From positions 62,001 to 126,000 of the forward strand of contig JBCCBB010000002.1 of NCBI GenBank assembly GCA_039814545.1: a stretch of 64,000 nt of DNA, read 5' to 3'. Positions 1 through 8,727 of this stretch are shown piece by piece (position 1 is the first letter of the stretch; the number at the start of each line of letters is the position of its first letter). This DNA is from CALBPI01 sp039814545. Lineage in GTDB: Bacteria; Pseudomonadota; Gammaproteobacteria; Steroidobacterales; Woeseiaceae. The notes beneath the pieces were generated by a model. The model saw only the letters and a list, made by a program, of their open reading frames with translations. It ran no database searches and was not told the DNA's origin. Made by a program: the position numbers and the translations under genes.

Positions 1-495
1 GAAGACGAAGAGTGTCCCGAACGACACCGCAACCAGCATGGCAACGCTATGCTTCAGCAATCCAACGTTGCGATAGATTTGCTCGGTGGCCAGGAGACCG
101 GCGAGCGAGACGAACACCACGAAATAGTAGAGCGCATCAAAGCCGACACCGCCACCACTACGAACCCACCAGTAGACAAGGCCCCCTGCTGCAAGCACCA
201 CCCACGGCAGCAAGACAAAACCTCTCTGCCAGGCGGTTCGGTTTCCCCGGCCAATAAGTTGCCCGAGAAATAGGAGTCCCCCGATGGCGTGCAGGGATTC
301 GATCAGTAGCAGGCTGGCGAATGTGATGTCACTGTTGGTGGCCCACGTCAGTCCCGCGGCCCACACGGTCATCAGCCCGGCGAATACCAGTAAGAAGTTG
401 AAGGGCCAATCGAAGCGCCGACCGACTGACAGAAAAGCAAACAACGCCAAATAGGAGAGCGCCGCAACCAGGTAGCTAATGGCTACGAGTGACAT
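1..495 (-). CDS. prsK: XrtA/PEP-CTERM system sensor histidine kinase PrsK-like, N-terminal part (cut by window edge)
   Basis: This open frame runs off the left edge. It starts at the ATG at 495 and 165 residues are visible. They form a chain of hydrophobic helices, beginning with the sequence MSLVAISYLVAALSYLAL, and include an E-Q-I-Y-R-N motif after the last visible helices. That pattern is typical of the membrane sensor half of PrsK, the histidine kinase that accompanies exosortase XrtA exopolysaccharide loci. The kinase and ATPase domains would lie outside the window. The gene sits 37 bases downstream of an EpsB-type sugar transferase on the same strand, which is the usual XrtA-locus order and supports the call. 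The family assignment rests on pattern recall and context, because no catalytic motif is visible. Confidence 0.7.
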   Translation of the reverse strand, partial: MSLVAISYLVAALSYLALFAFLSVGRRFDWPFNFLLVFAGLMTVWAAGLTWATNSDITFASLLLIESLHAIGGLLFLGQLIGRGNRTAWQRGFVLLPWVVLAAGGLVYWWVRSGGGVGFDALYYFVVFVSLAGLLATEQIYRNVGLLKHSVAMLVAVSFGTLFVF

Positions 496-532
496 GATGA
501 CTCGACACGCGAACTATCGGCTGCACAGCGCG

Positions 533-1927
533 CTATCGCGCCCCTTTCTGCCATAACACGACTTCAGCAGTCTGGAGAAGGATGATGATATCGAACAACA
601 GCGTGCGATTTTTTACGTAGTACAGGTCGTACTGCAGCTTCTCGAACGCATCTTTCTGTGACGAGCCGTAGGGGTAACACAACTGCGCCCAACCCGTGAT
701 CCCAGGCTTAACGCGGTGGCGCTCCATGTAGTAAGGCAGATCGGTGCGCAACTTTTCCACGAACTCCGGGCGCTCTGGCCTAGGGCCGACCATACTCATG
801 GAGCCCCCGAGTACGTTGAAGAGCTGTGGCAGTTCATCGAAACGGAGCTTTCGAATGATGCGGCCAACGCGTGTGACACGTGCATCGTCAGGTGTCGCCC
901 AAACCGCCTCACCACTGGCCTCAGCGTCGGTGCGCATGCTTCGGAATTTGAGCACATCGAAGAGCGTGCTGTTCTGCCCAACCCGGCGCTGGCGGTAGAA
1001 TATTGGGGCACCGTCCTCCAGCAGTATTGCGATCGCGGTTCCCAGCATGATGGGCGCAGTGAGAACAACGAGCACGCTGCTCGCGACAACATCGAAGACG
1101 CGCTGGGCAATGCGCCGGGGAAGCTGGCGCCGAAATCCGGCTTCGAATACAAACCAACTGGGTCGCACCAGCTCAAGATTGACCTTACCCGTCTCGCGCT
1201 CCAGGAAATTCATGACATCCGTAACGTCGATACCCGCCAGCCGGCATTCGAGCAGTTCCCGAACAGGCAGACTGCCCCGCCTGTCATCCAGGGCAATGAC
1301 GATCTCGCTGATGCGCTCCTCCCTGACAAAGTCATGCAGGTTGCCAGGCATATCCATGACGCGCTTCGCAGGCAACTCTGCCTGAGCATCGCTCGGCATC
1401 GAGATATAGCGCACCAGCTTGAAGCCGCGCTGGTCTGCCATGCGCCGCAGCTTCAAAAACTGCTCAGCACGCTTGCCGGCGCCGAGCACGAGAATGCGTC
1501 GCTTGAACAGACTCTCATCGATAAGCTTGAGAAACGCCAATCGCACGCCGCACAGGGCGGTGAAGGCGATACCCGTCGATAACAGCATAATCAGGGGATG
1601 GATGTAGAGCGGCGGCAATACATAGTAGACAAACGGCAGCACGAGCGCCGTCAGTACAAACGCAACGAGAAGACGTGCAACAACTCCGGCAAACCGAGCA
1701 CGTAGCGCGATGCGATAAAGACCCATCGCTGCAATGCAGACGAGTAGCGCCCCGGCCGCGATCGTACAGCTATAGAATCCCCAACCAGAACCGCGGTACC
1801 CCGCCGGCACAAGCTGCACTGCCTCGGCAATAACATGGCCCAGGGTGAGCGACACCCAGATTATTGCGGCCTCGACCAAGATGAGGACGAATACGGGCAA
1901 AGGGATGTGGTGGTCGAAAATACGCAC
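533..1927 (-). CDS. EpsB-type undecaprenyl-phosphate sugar-1-phosphate transferase (XrtA/PEP-CTERM-associated, TIGR03013-like)
   Basis: The 464-residue inner-membrane protein starts with GTG. Four or five N-terminal helices come first, then a nucleotide-binding-like region, and then a C-terminal bacterial sugar transferase domain from about residue 270. The visible motifs are KFRSMR, RKLRFDELPQL, GPRPERP and KPGITGWAQ. Enzymes of this type load the first sugar phosphate onto undecaprenyl phosphate to begin a polysaccharide repeat unit. The N-terminus (VRIFDHHIPLP) and the length fit the subfamily found next to prsK in exosortase loci. It is the first gene upstream of prsK. A second initiating-type transferase lies at 5095–6138, so which one starts the local polymer is open. 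The substrate sugar cannot be read from the sequence. Confidence 0.88.
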   Translation of the reverse strand: MRIFDHHIPLPVFVLILVEAAIIWVSLTLGHVIAEAVQLVPAGYRGSGWGFYSCTIAAGALLVCIAAMGLYRIALRARFAGVVARLLVAFVLTALVLPFVYYVLPPLYIHPLIMLLSTGIAFTALCGVRLAFLKLIDESLFKRRILVLGAGKRAEQFLKLRRMADQRGFKLVRYISMPSDAQAELPAKRVMDMPGNLHDFVREERISEIVIALDDRRGSLPVRELLECRLAGIDVTDVMNFLERETGKVNLELVRPSWFVFEAGFRRQLPRRIAQRVFDVVASSVLVVLTAPIMLGTAIAILLEDGAPIFYRQRRVGQNSTLFDVLKFRSMRTDAEASGEAVWATPDDARVTRVGRIIRKLRFDELPQLFNVLGGSMSMVGPRPERPEFVEKLRTDLPYYMERHRVKPGITGWAQLCYPYGSSQKDAFEKLQYDLYYVKNRTLLFDIIILLQTAEVVLWQKGAR

Positions 1928-2088
1928 GTCGATTCAGAAACGCTGGAGCCTTGCTCGCGCCATAGATTGAGTCAATGCGTCATACGCCGTCATGTCACTC
2001 TCACCGCTACGAAGCGCACTGGATTCGCTCCAGTGTACTGCTTGTGCTGTTGCGGTCCCGTGAACTGTCTCACCGAACAAACTGAGAC

Positions 2089-3450
2089 CTAGGCCGGATT
2101 CCCGCCAATCTGCTCCAACAGTTCCGCAGTCTTGACCTCGAGCAGCGCCTCATCGCCTCGACTCTCAACGTTGAGGCGTATCACCGGTTCGGTGTTCGAA
2201 GCACGAAGATTGAACCGCCAGTCGTCAAACTCGACGCTGATGCCGTCCACAGTGTCACTCGAACGTGCGCCAGGCTGATAGTGGTCCCAGACTCGGCGCA
2301 TGACCTCGTCTGCGCTTGCCACTCGCCGGTTGATCTCCCCGCTCGCAGGAAACCGGCTGATACGCTCGCCGACCAGTGCGGACAAGGGTCGCCCCGTGGA
2401 AACCACCAGTTCCGCCACGAGCAGCCAAGGGATCATGCCACTGTCCGCGTAATAAAAGTCGCGGAAATAATGGTGCGCGCTCATCTCTCCGCCATACAAA
2501 GCGTTTTCCTTACGCATCACTTCCTTGATAAACGAATGCCCTGATCGACTTTGGACAGGCCGCCCGTCGTTCGCCTCGACGATCTCTACCGTGTTCCATG
2601 TGAGCCTGGGGTCGTAGACGATGCGCTCACCGCGGCTGCCCTCAAGCAGGCTCGCCGCCAACAGCCCGACAATGTAATACCCCTCAAGAAACTGGCCCCG
2701 TTCATCGAAAAAGAAACAGCGGTCGAAGTCGCCATCCCAGGCAATACCAAAGTCTGCACCACTCTCAACGACGGCATCTGACGTGGCGTGACGGTTGGCG
2801 GGCAACATGGGGTTCGGGACGCCGTTCGGGAACTCGCCGTCGGGCTCATGGTGCAGCTTGACGAACTCAAACGGCAGATGCGGCTCCAATTTGTCCAGGA
2901 CGATACCTGCGCCACCGTTGCCAGCATTGACGACGACCTTAAGTGGCTTCAGCGCGTCACGATCTACGTAGGAAAGCAGATGATCGACGTAGTCGTTGAA
3001 AATACTAACGGTGGTGCGCTTGCCAGCCGTGTCTGCGATCAGCCTGGCGTCCGCCTCGGCAAGGCTTTGGATGTCAACGAGTCCACTGTCGGCGCTGATT
3101 GGCCGAGCCGCTTCGCGGACCAGCTTCAAGCCATTGTAGTCCTTGGGATTGTGGCTGGCCGTGACCATGATGCCCCCGTCCGCACCAAGGCTGCCGGTTG
3201 CGAAGTACACCATTTCCGTGCCACCCAGCCCGATGTCGATGACGTCGACCCCAGCATCAATGAGTCCCCGGCAGACGGCGTCAGCAAGAGCCGCGCTGGA
3301 CAGTCGAATATCGCGGCCCACCACGACCCTTGAGGCGTCCAAGTACTGTGCCGTCGCGTTCGCAATACGATAGGCGATGTCTTCGTTCAGCTCGTCCGGC
3401 AGGCGGCCGCGGATATCATAGGCTTTGAACGAAGGAATGGTGATGGGCAT
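2089..3450 (-). CDS. manB: Phosphomannomutase/phosphoglucomutase
   Basis: The 453-residue cytoplasmic enzyme belongs to the alpha-D-phosphohexomutase family and interconverts hexose-6-phosphate and hexose-1-phosphate, supplying mannose-1-phosphate or glucose-1-phosphate for nucleotide sugars. The active-site phosphoserine loop TASHNP lies near residue 100, the metal loop reads DGDFDR, the sugar-recognition loop reads GGEMSAHH, and the C-terminal phosphate-binding loop reads RASNTEP. The length matches the AlgC/ManB group. The start is the ATG at 3450. It lies between ugd and the EpsB-type transferase on the same strand, with a gap of about 200 bases upstream. No GDP-mannose pyrophosphorylase is visible in the window. 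Specificity for mannose or glucose is not decidable here. Confidence 0.9.
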   Translation of the reverse strand: MPITIPSFKAYDIRGRLPDELNEDIAYRIANATAQYLDASRVVVGRDIRLSSAALADAVCRGLIDAGVDVIDIGLGGTEMVYFATGSLGADGGIMVTASHNPKDYNGLKLVREAARPISADSGLVDIQSLAEADARLIADTAGKRTTVSIFNDYVDHLLSYVDRDALKPLKVVVNAGNGGAGIVLDKLEPHLPFEFVKLHHEPDGEFPNGVPNPMLPANRHATSDAVVESGADFGIAWDGDFDRCFFFDERGQFLEGYYIVGLLAASLLEGSRGERIVYDPRLTWNTVEIVEANDGRPVQSRSGHSFIKEVMRKENALYGGEMSAHHYFRDFYYADSGMIPWLLVAELVVSTGRPLSALVGERISRFPASGEINRRVASADEVMRRVWDHYQPGARSSDTVDGISVEFDDWRFNLRASNTEPVIRLNVESRGDEALLEVKTAELLEQIGGNPA

Positions 3451-3646
3451 GTGTACTCCCGTCAGGTTGCTTCGATGGTACCACCCGCAGCACGAACAAG
3501 GCGTTGGTGCGCACGCGGTCGTAACTGGTCTCGCACCGTGCGATATCTTGCTCGCCTAATAAATGGCTCGACCGCACTACGCCAGTGCTTGCGCATCAGA
3601 GCGGTTCTCGTATACAAAGCACCGCGATGCTGCCAAAAAAACCGAG
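3451..3646. other. Intergenic gap between ugd and phosphomannomutase
   Basis: These 196 bases hold no convincing gene. The open frames here are antisense or out-of-frame extensions of the flanking genes. I see no clear terminator or promoter. A run of seven A near 3635 lies close to the ugd stop codon. Confidence 0.5.
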
Positions 3647-5017
3647 CTACTGGTTCTCGCGCCTTCTCTCGGGCCGCGCCGGTCGCGCCACACTCAAACC
3701 GCGCCCAATTCCAAAATACCGAAGACCCTGATTGGCCATGATGATCGGGTCGTAAAGGTTGCGTCCATCGACGACGAGCCCGTCCACAAGCTTCTCGACA
3801 AGCACACCATAGTTCGGACTGCGAAACTCCTGCCACTCAGTGACGATAACCAGTGCATCGGAACCGTTCAGCGTATCTTCCGCGCTGTCGCAAAGCACGA
3901 GATCTTCGCGATCTCCATAGAGTCTCTGAGCCTCCTCTAACGCCTCCGGGTCGTAGGCTCGAACGGTCGCGCCGGCACGCCAGAGCGCCTCCATTAAGAC
4001 TCGGCTGGGTGCTTCCCGCATGTCGTCTGTATTCGGCTTGAAAGCGAGCCCCCAAACTGCGATTACTTTACCCTCTAGATTGCCGCCATAAGCTTCTGAT
4101 AACTTCGCAAACAGCGTCTGTTTTTGCCGCTCATTGACCGACTCAACCGCTTGCAAGAGGGCCGCCTCGTATCCTGCGTCTCTCGCAGAGCGCTCAAGGG
4201 CTTTGACGTCCTTGGGAAAACAAGATCCGCCGTAACCTGCGCCCGGGTAAATGAAGTGGTAGCCGATGCGGGGATCCGAGCCAATGCCAACTCGGACTTT
4301 CTCAATATCTGCGCCGAAGCGCTCTGCCAAATTCGCAAGCTCATTCATGAAGCTGATTTTTGTTGCGAGCATGGCGTTGGCGGCGTACTTGGTCAGCTCG
4401 GCAGACCGAACGTCCATGGCGACGAAGCGGTCGCGATTACGGTTGAACGGCTCATACAACGCGCGCAGCAGCTCTGCCGTCCGCGGATTGTCCGTTCCGA
4501 CAATGATGCGATCAGGCTTCATGAAGTCGTTGATGGCCGCTCCCTCTTTCAGAAACTCAGGATTTGAAACGACATCAAATTGGTGCGGCACGCCACGTTT
4601 TCGAAGCACTTCAAGCATCGCGTCGGACACTTTGTCCGCCGTTCCGACGGGAACCGTCGATTTGTCGATAACGACGCGGTAGTCATCCATGTGCTCCGCG
4701 ATGCTGCGCGCGACTGCCAACACATACTGCAAATCGGCGGAACCGTCTTCGTCTGGTGGTGTACCCACGGCGATGAACTGAAAGAGCCCATGCGCGACGC
4801 CTTGTGCAACGTCCGTGGTGAACGTCAAACGCCCTGCTTGGCGATTTCGTTCGATGAATTGATCGAGCCCAGGCTCGTAGATCGGGACCTCGCCATCATT
4901 CAGGCGCGCAATCTTCTCCGCATCTATATCAACACAGACAACGTCGTTGCCCATCTCGGCCATGCAGGCGCCCGTGACGAGGCCCACGTACCCAGAGCCA
5001 AAAATCGTAAGTTTCAT
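3647..5017 (-). CDS. ugd: UDP-glucose 6-dehydrogenase
   Basis: The 456-residue cytoplasmic enzyme oxidises UDP-glucose to UDP-glucuronate with two NAD+. The N-terminal Rossmann motif GSGYVGLVTG is present, followed by the substrate loop around SNPEFLKEGAAI and the catalytic cysteine in GYGGSCFPKD at about residue 260. The C-terminal UDP-binding domain is complete. The start is an ATG at 5017 directly ahead of the Rossmann strand. The gene belongs to the minus-strand precursor and initiation block and implies a uronic acid in the local polymer. The amidotransferase at 8728 might amidate that uronic acid. Confidence 0.95.
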   Translation of the reverse strand: MKLTIFGSGYVGLVTGACMAEMGNDVVCVDIDAEKIARLNDGEVPIYEPGLDQFIERNRQAGRLTFTTDVAQGVAHGLFQFIAVGTPPDEDGSADLQYVLAVARSIAEHMDDYRVVIDKSTVPVGTADKVSDAMLEVLRKRGVPHQFDVVSNPEFLKEGAAINDFMKPDRIIVGTDNPRTAELLRALYEPFNRNRDRFVAMDVRSAELTKYAANAMLATKISFMNELANLAERFGADIEKVRVGIGSDPRIGYHFIYPGAGYGGSCFPKDVKALERSARDAGYEAALLQAVESVNERQKQTLFAKLSEAYGGNLEGKVIAVWGLAFKPNTDDMREAPSRVLMEALWRAGATVRAYDPEALEEAQRLYGDREDLVLCDSAEDTLNGSDALVIVTEWQEFRSPNYGVLVEKLVDGLVVDGRNLYDPIIMANQGLRYFGIGRGLSVARPARPERRRENQ

Positions 5018-5094
5018 GCTGAAATCCGAGCCCAGTTACCGCGCGGATTAAATCACATGCACGACCTGGACGCCCACCTTCAGGTTCACACAAT

Positions 5095-6138
5095 CTAGCC
5101 TCGCGCCGCGGCTCCACGGCGAACACGCCGCAATAAGCGTAGACCGGTATCAACAATGACGCCGGATACCAGCCAAGCCAGGAAAATGGTGCTTTCCGCA
5201 GCACCGGCGACCTCTAGCAGCGAGCACAGCGTCAGTACCGAAAATGCCGCCGCCAGGAGAACCGCGAGTATCTGACGTCGGCCTAGGCCGGCTTCCTGCA
5301 GTACGTGGTGGTAGTGATTTCGATCCGCTGAGAACGGCGAACGTCCGTCAAAAAGCCGGCGAAAGAAACACGAGGTCAAGTCGTACAGAGGTACCGCGAC
5401 GAATCCCAATGCCGCCGCTGGAGACACGAGGCTATTCGGAGGCTGCGACACACCAATCATGAGCCATGCAGTGACGAAACCCAGCACGGTGCTGCCACCA
5501 TCCCCCATGAACGTCCGTATCGGGCGATTCACCTTGAGCGGGAAATTGAAGGCAAGAAAACCCAAGACCACGGCAGCGCCGACGAGCGCCAGAGCCGAAA
5601 CCGTGCCCCCGTGCCCCGCGAACGCAAGCCCAATCAACGCGACCAAAACCATACTTCCGGCCAGACCGTCAACGCCATCGGTCATATTGATTGCATTAAT
5701 GAGCGCGATGGAGAAGAACACCGTGGCCAAGAGAGACGCCGGCTGCAACGTCAATTCACCGACACCGAGCGGGTTGCCGAGTGTGACAACCGCAACGTCA
5801 GCGCCGAAGTACATGAGGAGGACAGCGCTGAACTGTGTCCCCAGGCGAACCGACGGCGGCAGATCGTATCGGTCGTCAATGACCCCAACCAGCAAGAGCA
5901 GTCCCGCGCCAACGAGCAGGTACGTGGTCTGGACCGAGGGCAAGACCACAATGGCACCGGCCGCGAACCCCATAAACATGGCAAGCCCCCCAATTAGAGG
6001 GACCTTGCCGATATGCCGCTTACGTCCGCCCGGCGTATCTACGAAGTTTAGGGCGATGGCCAGAGGTCTGAGCGCCAACAGCAGCATCACGCAAACGAGG
6101 GCCGCGATCAGTGCGCCTGGGATCGTTATGAGTTCCAC
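5095..6138 (-). CDS. WecA/MraY-family undecaprenyl-phosphate N-acetylhexosamine-1-phosphate transferase
   Basis: The 347-residue polytopic inner-membrane protein has about ten helices and a GTG start at 6138. Family motifs are visible: the aspartate-rich VIDDRYDL region, NMTDGVDGLAG, a FMGDGGS loop, and the histidine motif near DRNHYHHV. WecA-type enzymes transfer GlcNAc-1-phosphate from UDP-GlcNAc to undecaprenyl phosphate, the first step of Wzy-dependent O-antigen and enterobacterial common antigen synthesis. It is the promoter-proximal gene of the left minus-strand block and is divergent from the polymerase-like gene. It would be a second initiating enzyme beside the EpsB-type transferase. 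The donor sugar is inferred only from the family. Confidence 0.85.
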   Translation of the reverse strand: MELITIPGALIAALVCVMLLLALRPLAIALNFVDTPGGRKRHIGKVPLIGGLAMFMGFAAGAIVVLPSVQTTYLLVGAGLLLLVGVIDDRYDLPPSVRLGTQFSAVLLMYFGADVAVVTLGNPLGVGELTLQPASLLATVFFSIALINAINMTDGVDGLAGSMVLVALIGLAFAGHGGTVSALALVGAAVVLGFLAFNFPLKVNRPIRTFMGDGGSTVLGFVTAWLMIGVSQPPNSLVSPAAALGFVAVPLYDLTSCFFRRLFDGRSPFSADRNHYHHVLQEAGLGRRQILAVLLAAAFSVLTLCSLLEVAGAAESTIFLAWLVSGVIVDTGLRLLRRVRRGAAARG

Positions 6139-6452
6139 GGAAAAATTCCATTTGTTCTTAGGTTATGTCTACCCCCCCTCAGCGCCTCGAATTGTAATGT
6201 TCGGAGAGAAAAAGACAAGGGATCTCAGCAATCTACCGGCACTTTTGCAGGTCGTGGCCCGTCATGGTCGCAAATCGCACTCCGACAGCTAGCGTCACAA
6301 CAGTTTCAACCTTTAATCTCGCTCGCGCCGCACCGCAATGCCTCCACACCGGGATCTAGCTACATCGACCCGGCTCAGAATGGCCCTGTATACTCGCGCG
6401 TGCCGATGCGACCGCCAGGTCACTGACCACACAGGGTCTCGATCCAGATTTT
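6139..6452. other. Divergent intergenic region between the two exopolysaccharide blocks
   Basis: These 314 bases separate the divergent WecA-like and polymerase-like genes. No coding frame is convincing. The region is more AT-rich near the WecA-like start, and it contains the plus-strand promoter candidate listed separately. It probably carries promoters in both directions. Confidence 0.55.
6365..6394 (+). promoter_or_regulatory. Candidate sigma-70 promoter for the plus-strand exopolysaccharide block
   Basis: The hexamers are TCGACC at 6365–6370 and TATACT at 6389–6394, separated by 18 bases. They match the consensus at four and five of six positions. The element lies 58 bases upstream of the ATG at 6453. 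This is pattern recognition only. Confidence 0.35.
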
Positions 6453-6833
6453 ATGCCTACCGCCCAGATAACCGCTTCGGAAGCACCTCGGGACCAAAGC
6501 CACTCGGGCATGTTTGCGGTGTTTGTGGTGTTCTTCGCTGCCAATGTTTTCGACATGGGCGGCGGTTTTGGCATCAAGTACCTCTCGTACGTATTGCTGG
6601 CGGCGGCCTTGCTGTGGCGCAGTTTCGAGCTGCGATTTGATCCCCGCCATGTGGCCGCGGCACTCGCGCTCTTTGTTGTCTGGCCAGTGTTCAGTCTAAT
6701 TCGAGGGCTCAGCGACGGTGGTGAGCTCGCCACGGGGATCCGACAGATCACGCCGTTCTTCCCGGGCATCCTGGTTTTTTTTTGTGCAAAAGAAGCGACG
6801 CTCAGGTCGCAGTGGCCGCTTGGTATCGGGTGA
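6453..6833 (+). CDS. O-antigen polymerase/ligase-like protein, N-terminal fragment (frameshifted)
   Basis: The 126-residue frame encodes three or four hydrophobic helices in the style of the N-terminus of O-antigen ligase or Wzy polymerases, then leaves frame after a run of nine T and stops at 6833. The next frame overlaps it and continues with the rest of a polytopic protein. Joined across the T tract, the two would give a product of about 407 residues, a normal size for the family. One extra T would fuse the frames. Wzy-type proteins polymerise lipid-linked repeat units in the periplasm. Sequencing error, a true null allele, phase variation and slippage are all possible. Confidence 0.6.
   Translation: MPTAQITASEAPRDQSHSGMFAVFVVFFAANVFDMGGGFGIKYLSYVLLAAALLWRSFELRFDPRHVAAALALFVVWPVFSLIRGLSDGGELATGIRQITPFFPGILVFFCAKEATLRSQWPLGIG
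6775..6783 (+). repeat. Homopolymer tract of nine T at the frame break in the polymerase-like gene
   Basis: Nine consecutive T follow CTGG. The upstream frame reads through as GTT TTT TTT TGT and stops 50 bases later. With ten T it would read GTT TTT TTT TTG and continue into the downstream frame. Homopolymers of this length are prone both to sequencing error and to slipped-strand change. Confidence 0.8.
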
Positions 6834-7675
6834 TGCATATCTTCGCGATTGTCGTTATCGCGATGTTTCTATGGTTTCTCGCACTACCTGACGCTTACTC
6901 CACACAGACTCTCATCGACACCCTTGAGGCGCGACAGCAAGGGTATTTTGGAACCCGGCGACTCGCTGACGTGGTCATACCGAACGTCTATTTCAAAGCC
7001 ACGCTATTTGCTGTTCCCGCCTTCGCCTATGCACTCTGGATGCGGCAATCAAAATCCGCCTATCTCTTCGTGGTGTTGCTTGCGCTGGCTTTCTCGAAAG
7101 CAGGGATCGCTTATTGCTTCTTCCTCACCATGCTGTGGACTCTGGGGCAGCTGCTACGCGGACGCGTGCCATTCGCGGCCATCGCATTTTCGGCGCTGGT
7201 GGTGACGGGCCTCTTTCTTGCGATTAGCAGCTCCATACTTGCCTACATCGATTTGATGATGACAACGCTAAGCGGCTCCGGAGAGACCGTGGATGTGCGC
7301 GTTGGGCACGTTCAGTCTATCGTCGATCTCTTCGTCGCTCGGCCCGAAATCCTGCTGATCGGCCAGGGCGTTGGCACGGAGTTCTTCTCGATTGGGGCAA
7401 ATGCGCTCGTCGCGGATATTGAGCTCGACCATATTGATGCTGTGCGCCAGTTCGGGTTGCCATGGACCCTCGCGTTTTCCGTGCTGTTTGGCGCCAGCGT
7501 GTTGTCATTGCTGAATCATGGGCAGGCACCACAACGCGCATTCGCCATCGCATTGATCGGGCTGTTTGTCGTTGCAGGCACCAACCCAGTTCTTATCAAC
7601 CCGCTCACCATGTCGCTGCTCGCAATCAGCTTACGGTGGGCTGACTATCCCGGCTCGGTGCATCGCCAAACGTGA
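6782..7675 (+). CDS. O-antigen polymerase/ligase-like protein, C-terminal part (frameshifted)
   Basis: The 297-codon frame opens with TTG inside the T tract. It encodes a polytopic membrane protein of six or more helices with a large extracytoplasmic loop at about residues 155–225, containing the motifs VDVRVGH and GQGVGTEFFS. An arginine-rich large periplasmic loop is characteristic of Wzy polymerases and WaaL-type ligases. It lacks the N-terminal helices, which lie in the preceding frame, so alone it is probably incomplete. The first plausible internal ATG is near residue 18, just before a hydrophobic helix. The stop overlaps the GTG start of the next glycosyltransferase by four bases, which suggests translational coupling. 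Confidence 0.65.
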   Translation: MCKRSDAQVAVAAWYRVMHIFAIVVIAMFLWFLALPDAYSTQTLIDTLEARQQGYFGTRRLADVVIPNVYFKATLFAVPAFAYALWMRQSKSAYLFVVLLALAFSKAGIAYCFFLTMLWTLGQLLRGRVPFAAIAFSALVVTGLFLAISSSILAYIDLMMTTLSGSGETVDVRVGHVQSIVDLFVARPEILLIGQGVGTEFFSIGANALVADIELDHIDAVRQFGLPWTLAFSVLFGASVLSLLNHGQAPQRAFAIALIGLFVVAGTNPVLINPLTMSLLAISLRWADYPGSVHRQT

Positions 7676-8634
7676 CCACTCAAGAACGCCCCCAGCGACT
7701 CGAGACCGGCGCGGCGGCAGGAGAACCTGCCATCGCGGTCCTGTTGTCTGCTTACAATGGCGAGCGGTTCATAGAGGCACAGATTCAGAGCATTATCGAG
7801 CAGACCCACCGTCGCTGGCACCTGTTCATTCGTGACGATGGATCCACTGACGGTACCCACCAAATCCTCGCCCATTACGCCGAATTGGACGACAGGATCT
7901 CGGTGTATCGTGAGCCTAATGTTGGCGTGGTCGCCAGTTTCATGTCGCTCCTCGAAACCGCCGGCGACGATTTCGAGCTTTACGCGTTTTGCGATCAGGA
8001 CGACGTTTGGGTTCCCGAGAAGCTGACGAGGACAGCCGCACACACGATTCCGAATGGCGCCTCTGTGCCCACGATGTACTGCTCGCGGCTATCGTATGTG
8101 GACGAGCAACTGGAGCCGATTGGCCAATCGAAGATTCCTAACGAGATCAGCTTTTCCAATGCGATTGTCGAGAACATCGCGACCGGATGCACTGTCGCTA
8201 TTGACGGCGCCTTGCGCCAGCGTGTGCTCGCCGGCGACCCCGGCGACATGGTGATGCATGATTGGTGGTGCTACCTGGTTGCGACAGCGTTCGGGCGCGT
8301 TGTTTTCGACCCGGAGTGTACGGTGCTCTACCGCCAGCACGGCGCCAATGTTGTGGGCGCGACCGCGTCGTTCTCCAAGCAGATGTTTCGGCGTGCGAAG
8401 CGATTTTTGGGTCGGCGTAGCCAGTCATGGCCACTGTCTGAGCAAGCCGCGCGGTTCATCGCCAAGTACGACGATGAGTTACCGCAAGACGCACGCGCGA
8501 TCGCGCGACGATTTGTCGAATCGAAAGCCGGTCTCAGGCAACGTGCGGTCTATGCGCTCTCGATGGATGCGCGGCGAAACACAAGGGTGGACAACACCTT
8601 GCTTCGACTTATGATCCTGGCAAACCGTTACTGA
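7672..8634 (+). CDS. Glycosyltransferase family 2 (rhamnosyltransferase-like)
   Basis: The 320-residue cytoplasmic or membrane-associated GT-A enzyme has a GTG start overlapping the preceding stop as GTGA. The N-terminal nucleotide-sugar fold shows LLSAYNGERFIEAQ and then RDDGSTDGT, the second being the acidic metal and nucleotide loop. FCDQDDVW is typical of the rhamnosyl or RgpB-like subgroup. The gene sits between the polymerase-like protein and the amidotransferase. The dTDP-rhamnose pathway is encoded nearby, so rhamnosyl transfer is a reasonable inference, but donor and linkage are not proven by the sequence. Confidence 0.85.
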   Translation: MTTQERPQRLETGAAAGEPAIAVLLSAYNGERFIEAQIQSIIEQTHRRWHLFIRDDGSTDGTHQILAHYAELDDRISVYREPNVGVVASFMSLLETAGDDFELYAFCDQDDVWVPEKLTRTAAHTIPNGASVPTMYCSRLSYVDEQLEPIGQSKIPNEISFSNAIVENIATGCTVAIDGALRQRVLAGDPGDMVMHDWWCYLVATAFGRVVFDPECTVLYRQHGANVVGATASFSKQMFRRAKRFLGRRSQSWPLSEQAARFIAKYDDELPQDARAIARRFVESKAGLRQRAVYALSMDARRNTRVDNTLLRLMILANRY

Positions 8635-8727
8635 CCGACCATTCCAAATGACATGTATTCATACCCGCGCGGGTCCCAATGACCCGAAAAACCGACGCCA
8701 CTCGATTGTTGGACGCGACCACACACT

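Noticed and set aside
716..1582. 288-codon open frame on the plus strand opposite the EpsB-type transferase
   Set aside because: It is antisense to a well-supported gene, has no recognisable motif, and long antisense frames are common in high-GC coding DNA.
6139..6452. Short gene in the divergent exopolysaccharide intergenic region
   Set aside because: The frames that enter it are antisense tails of the WecA-like gene without a ribosome site or a recognisable product.
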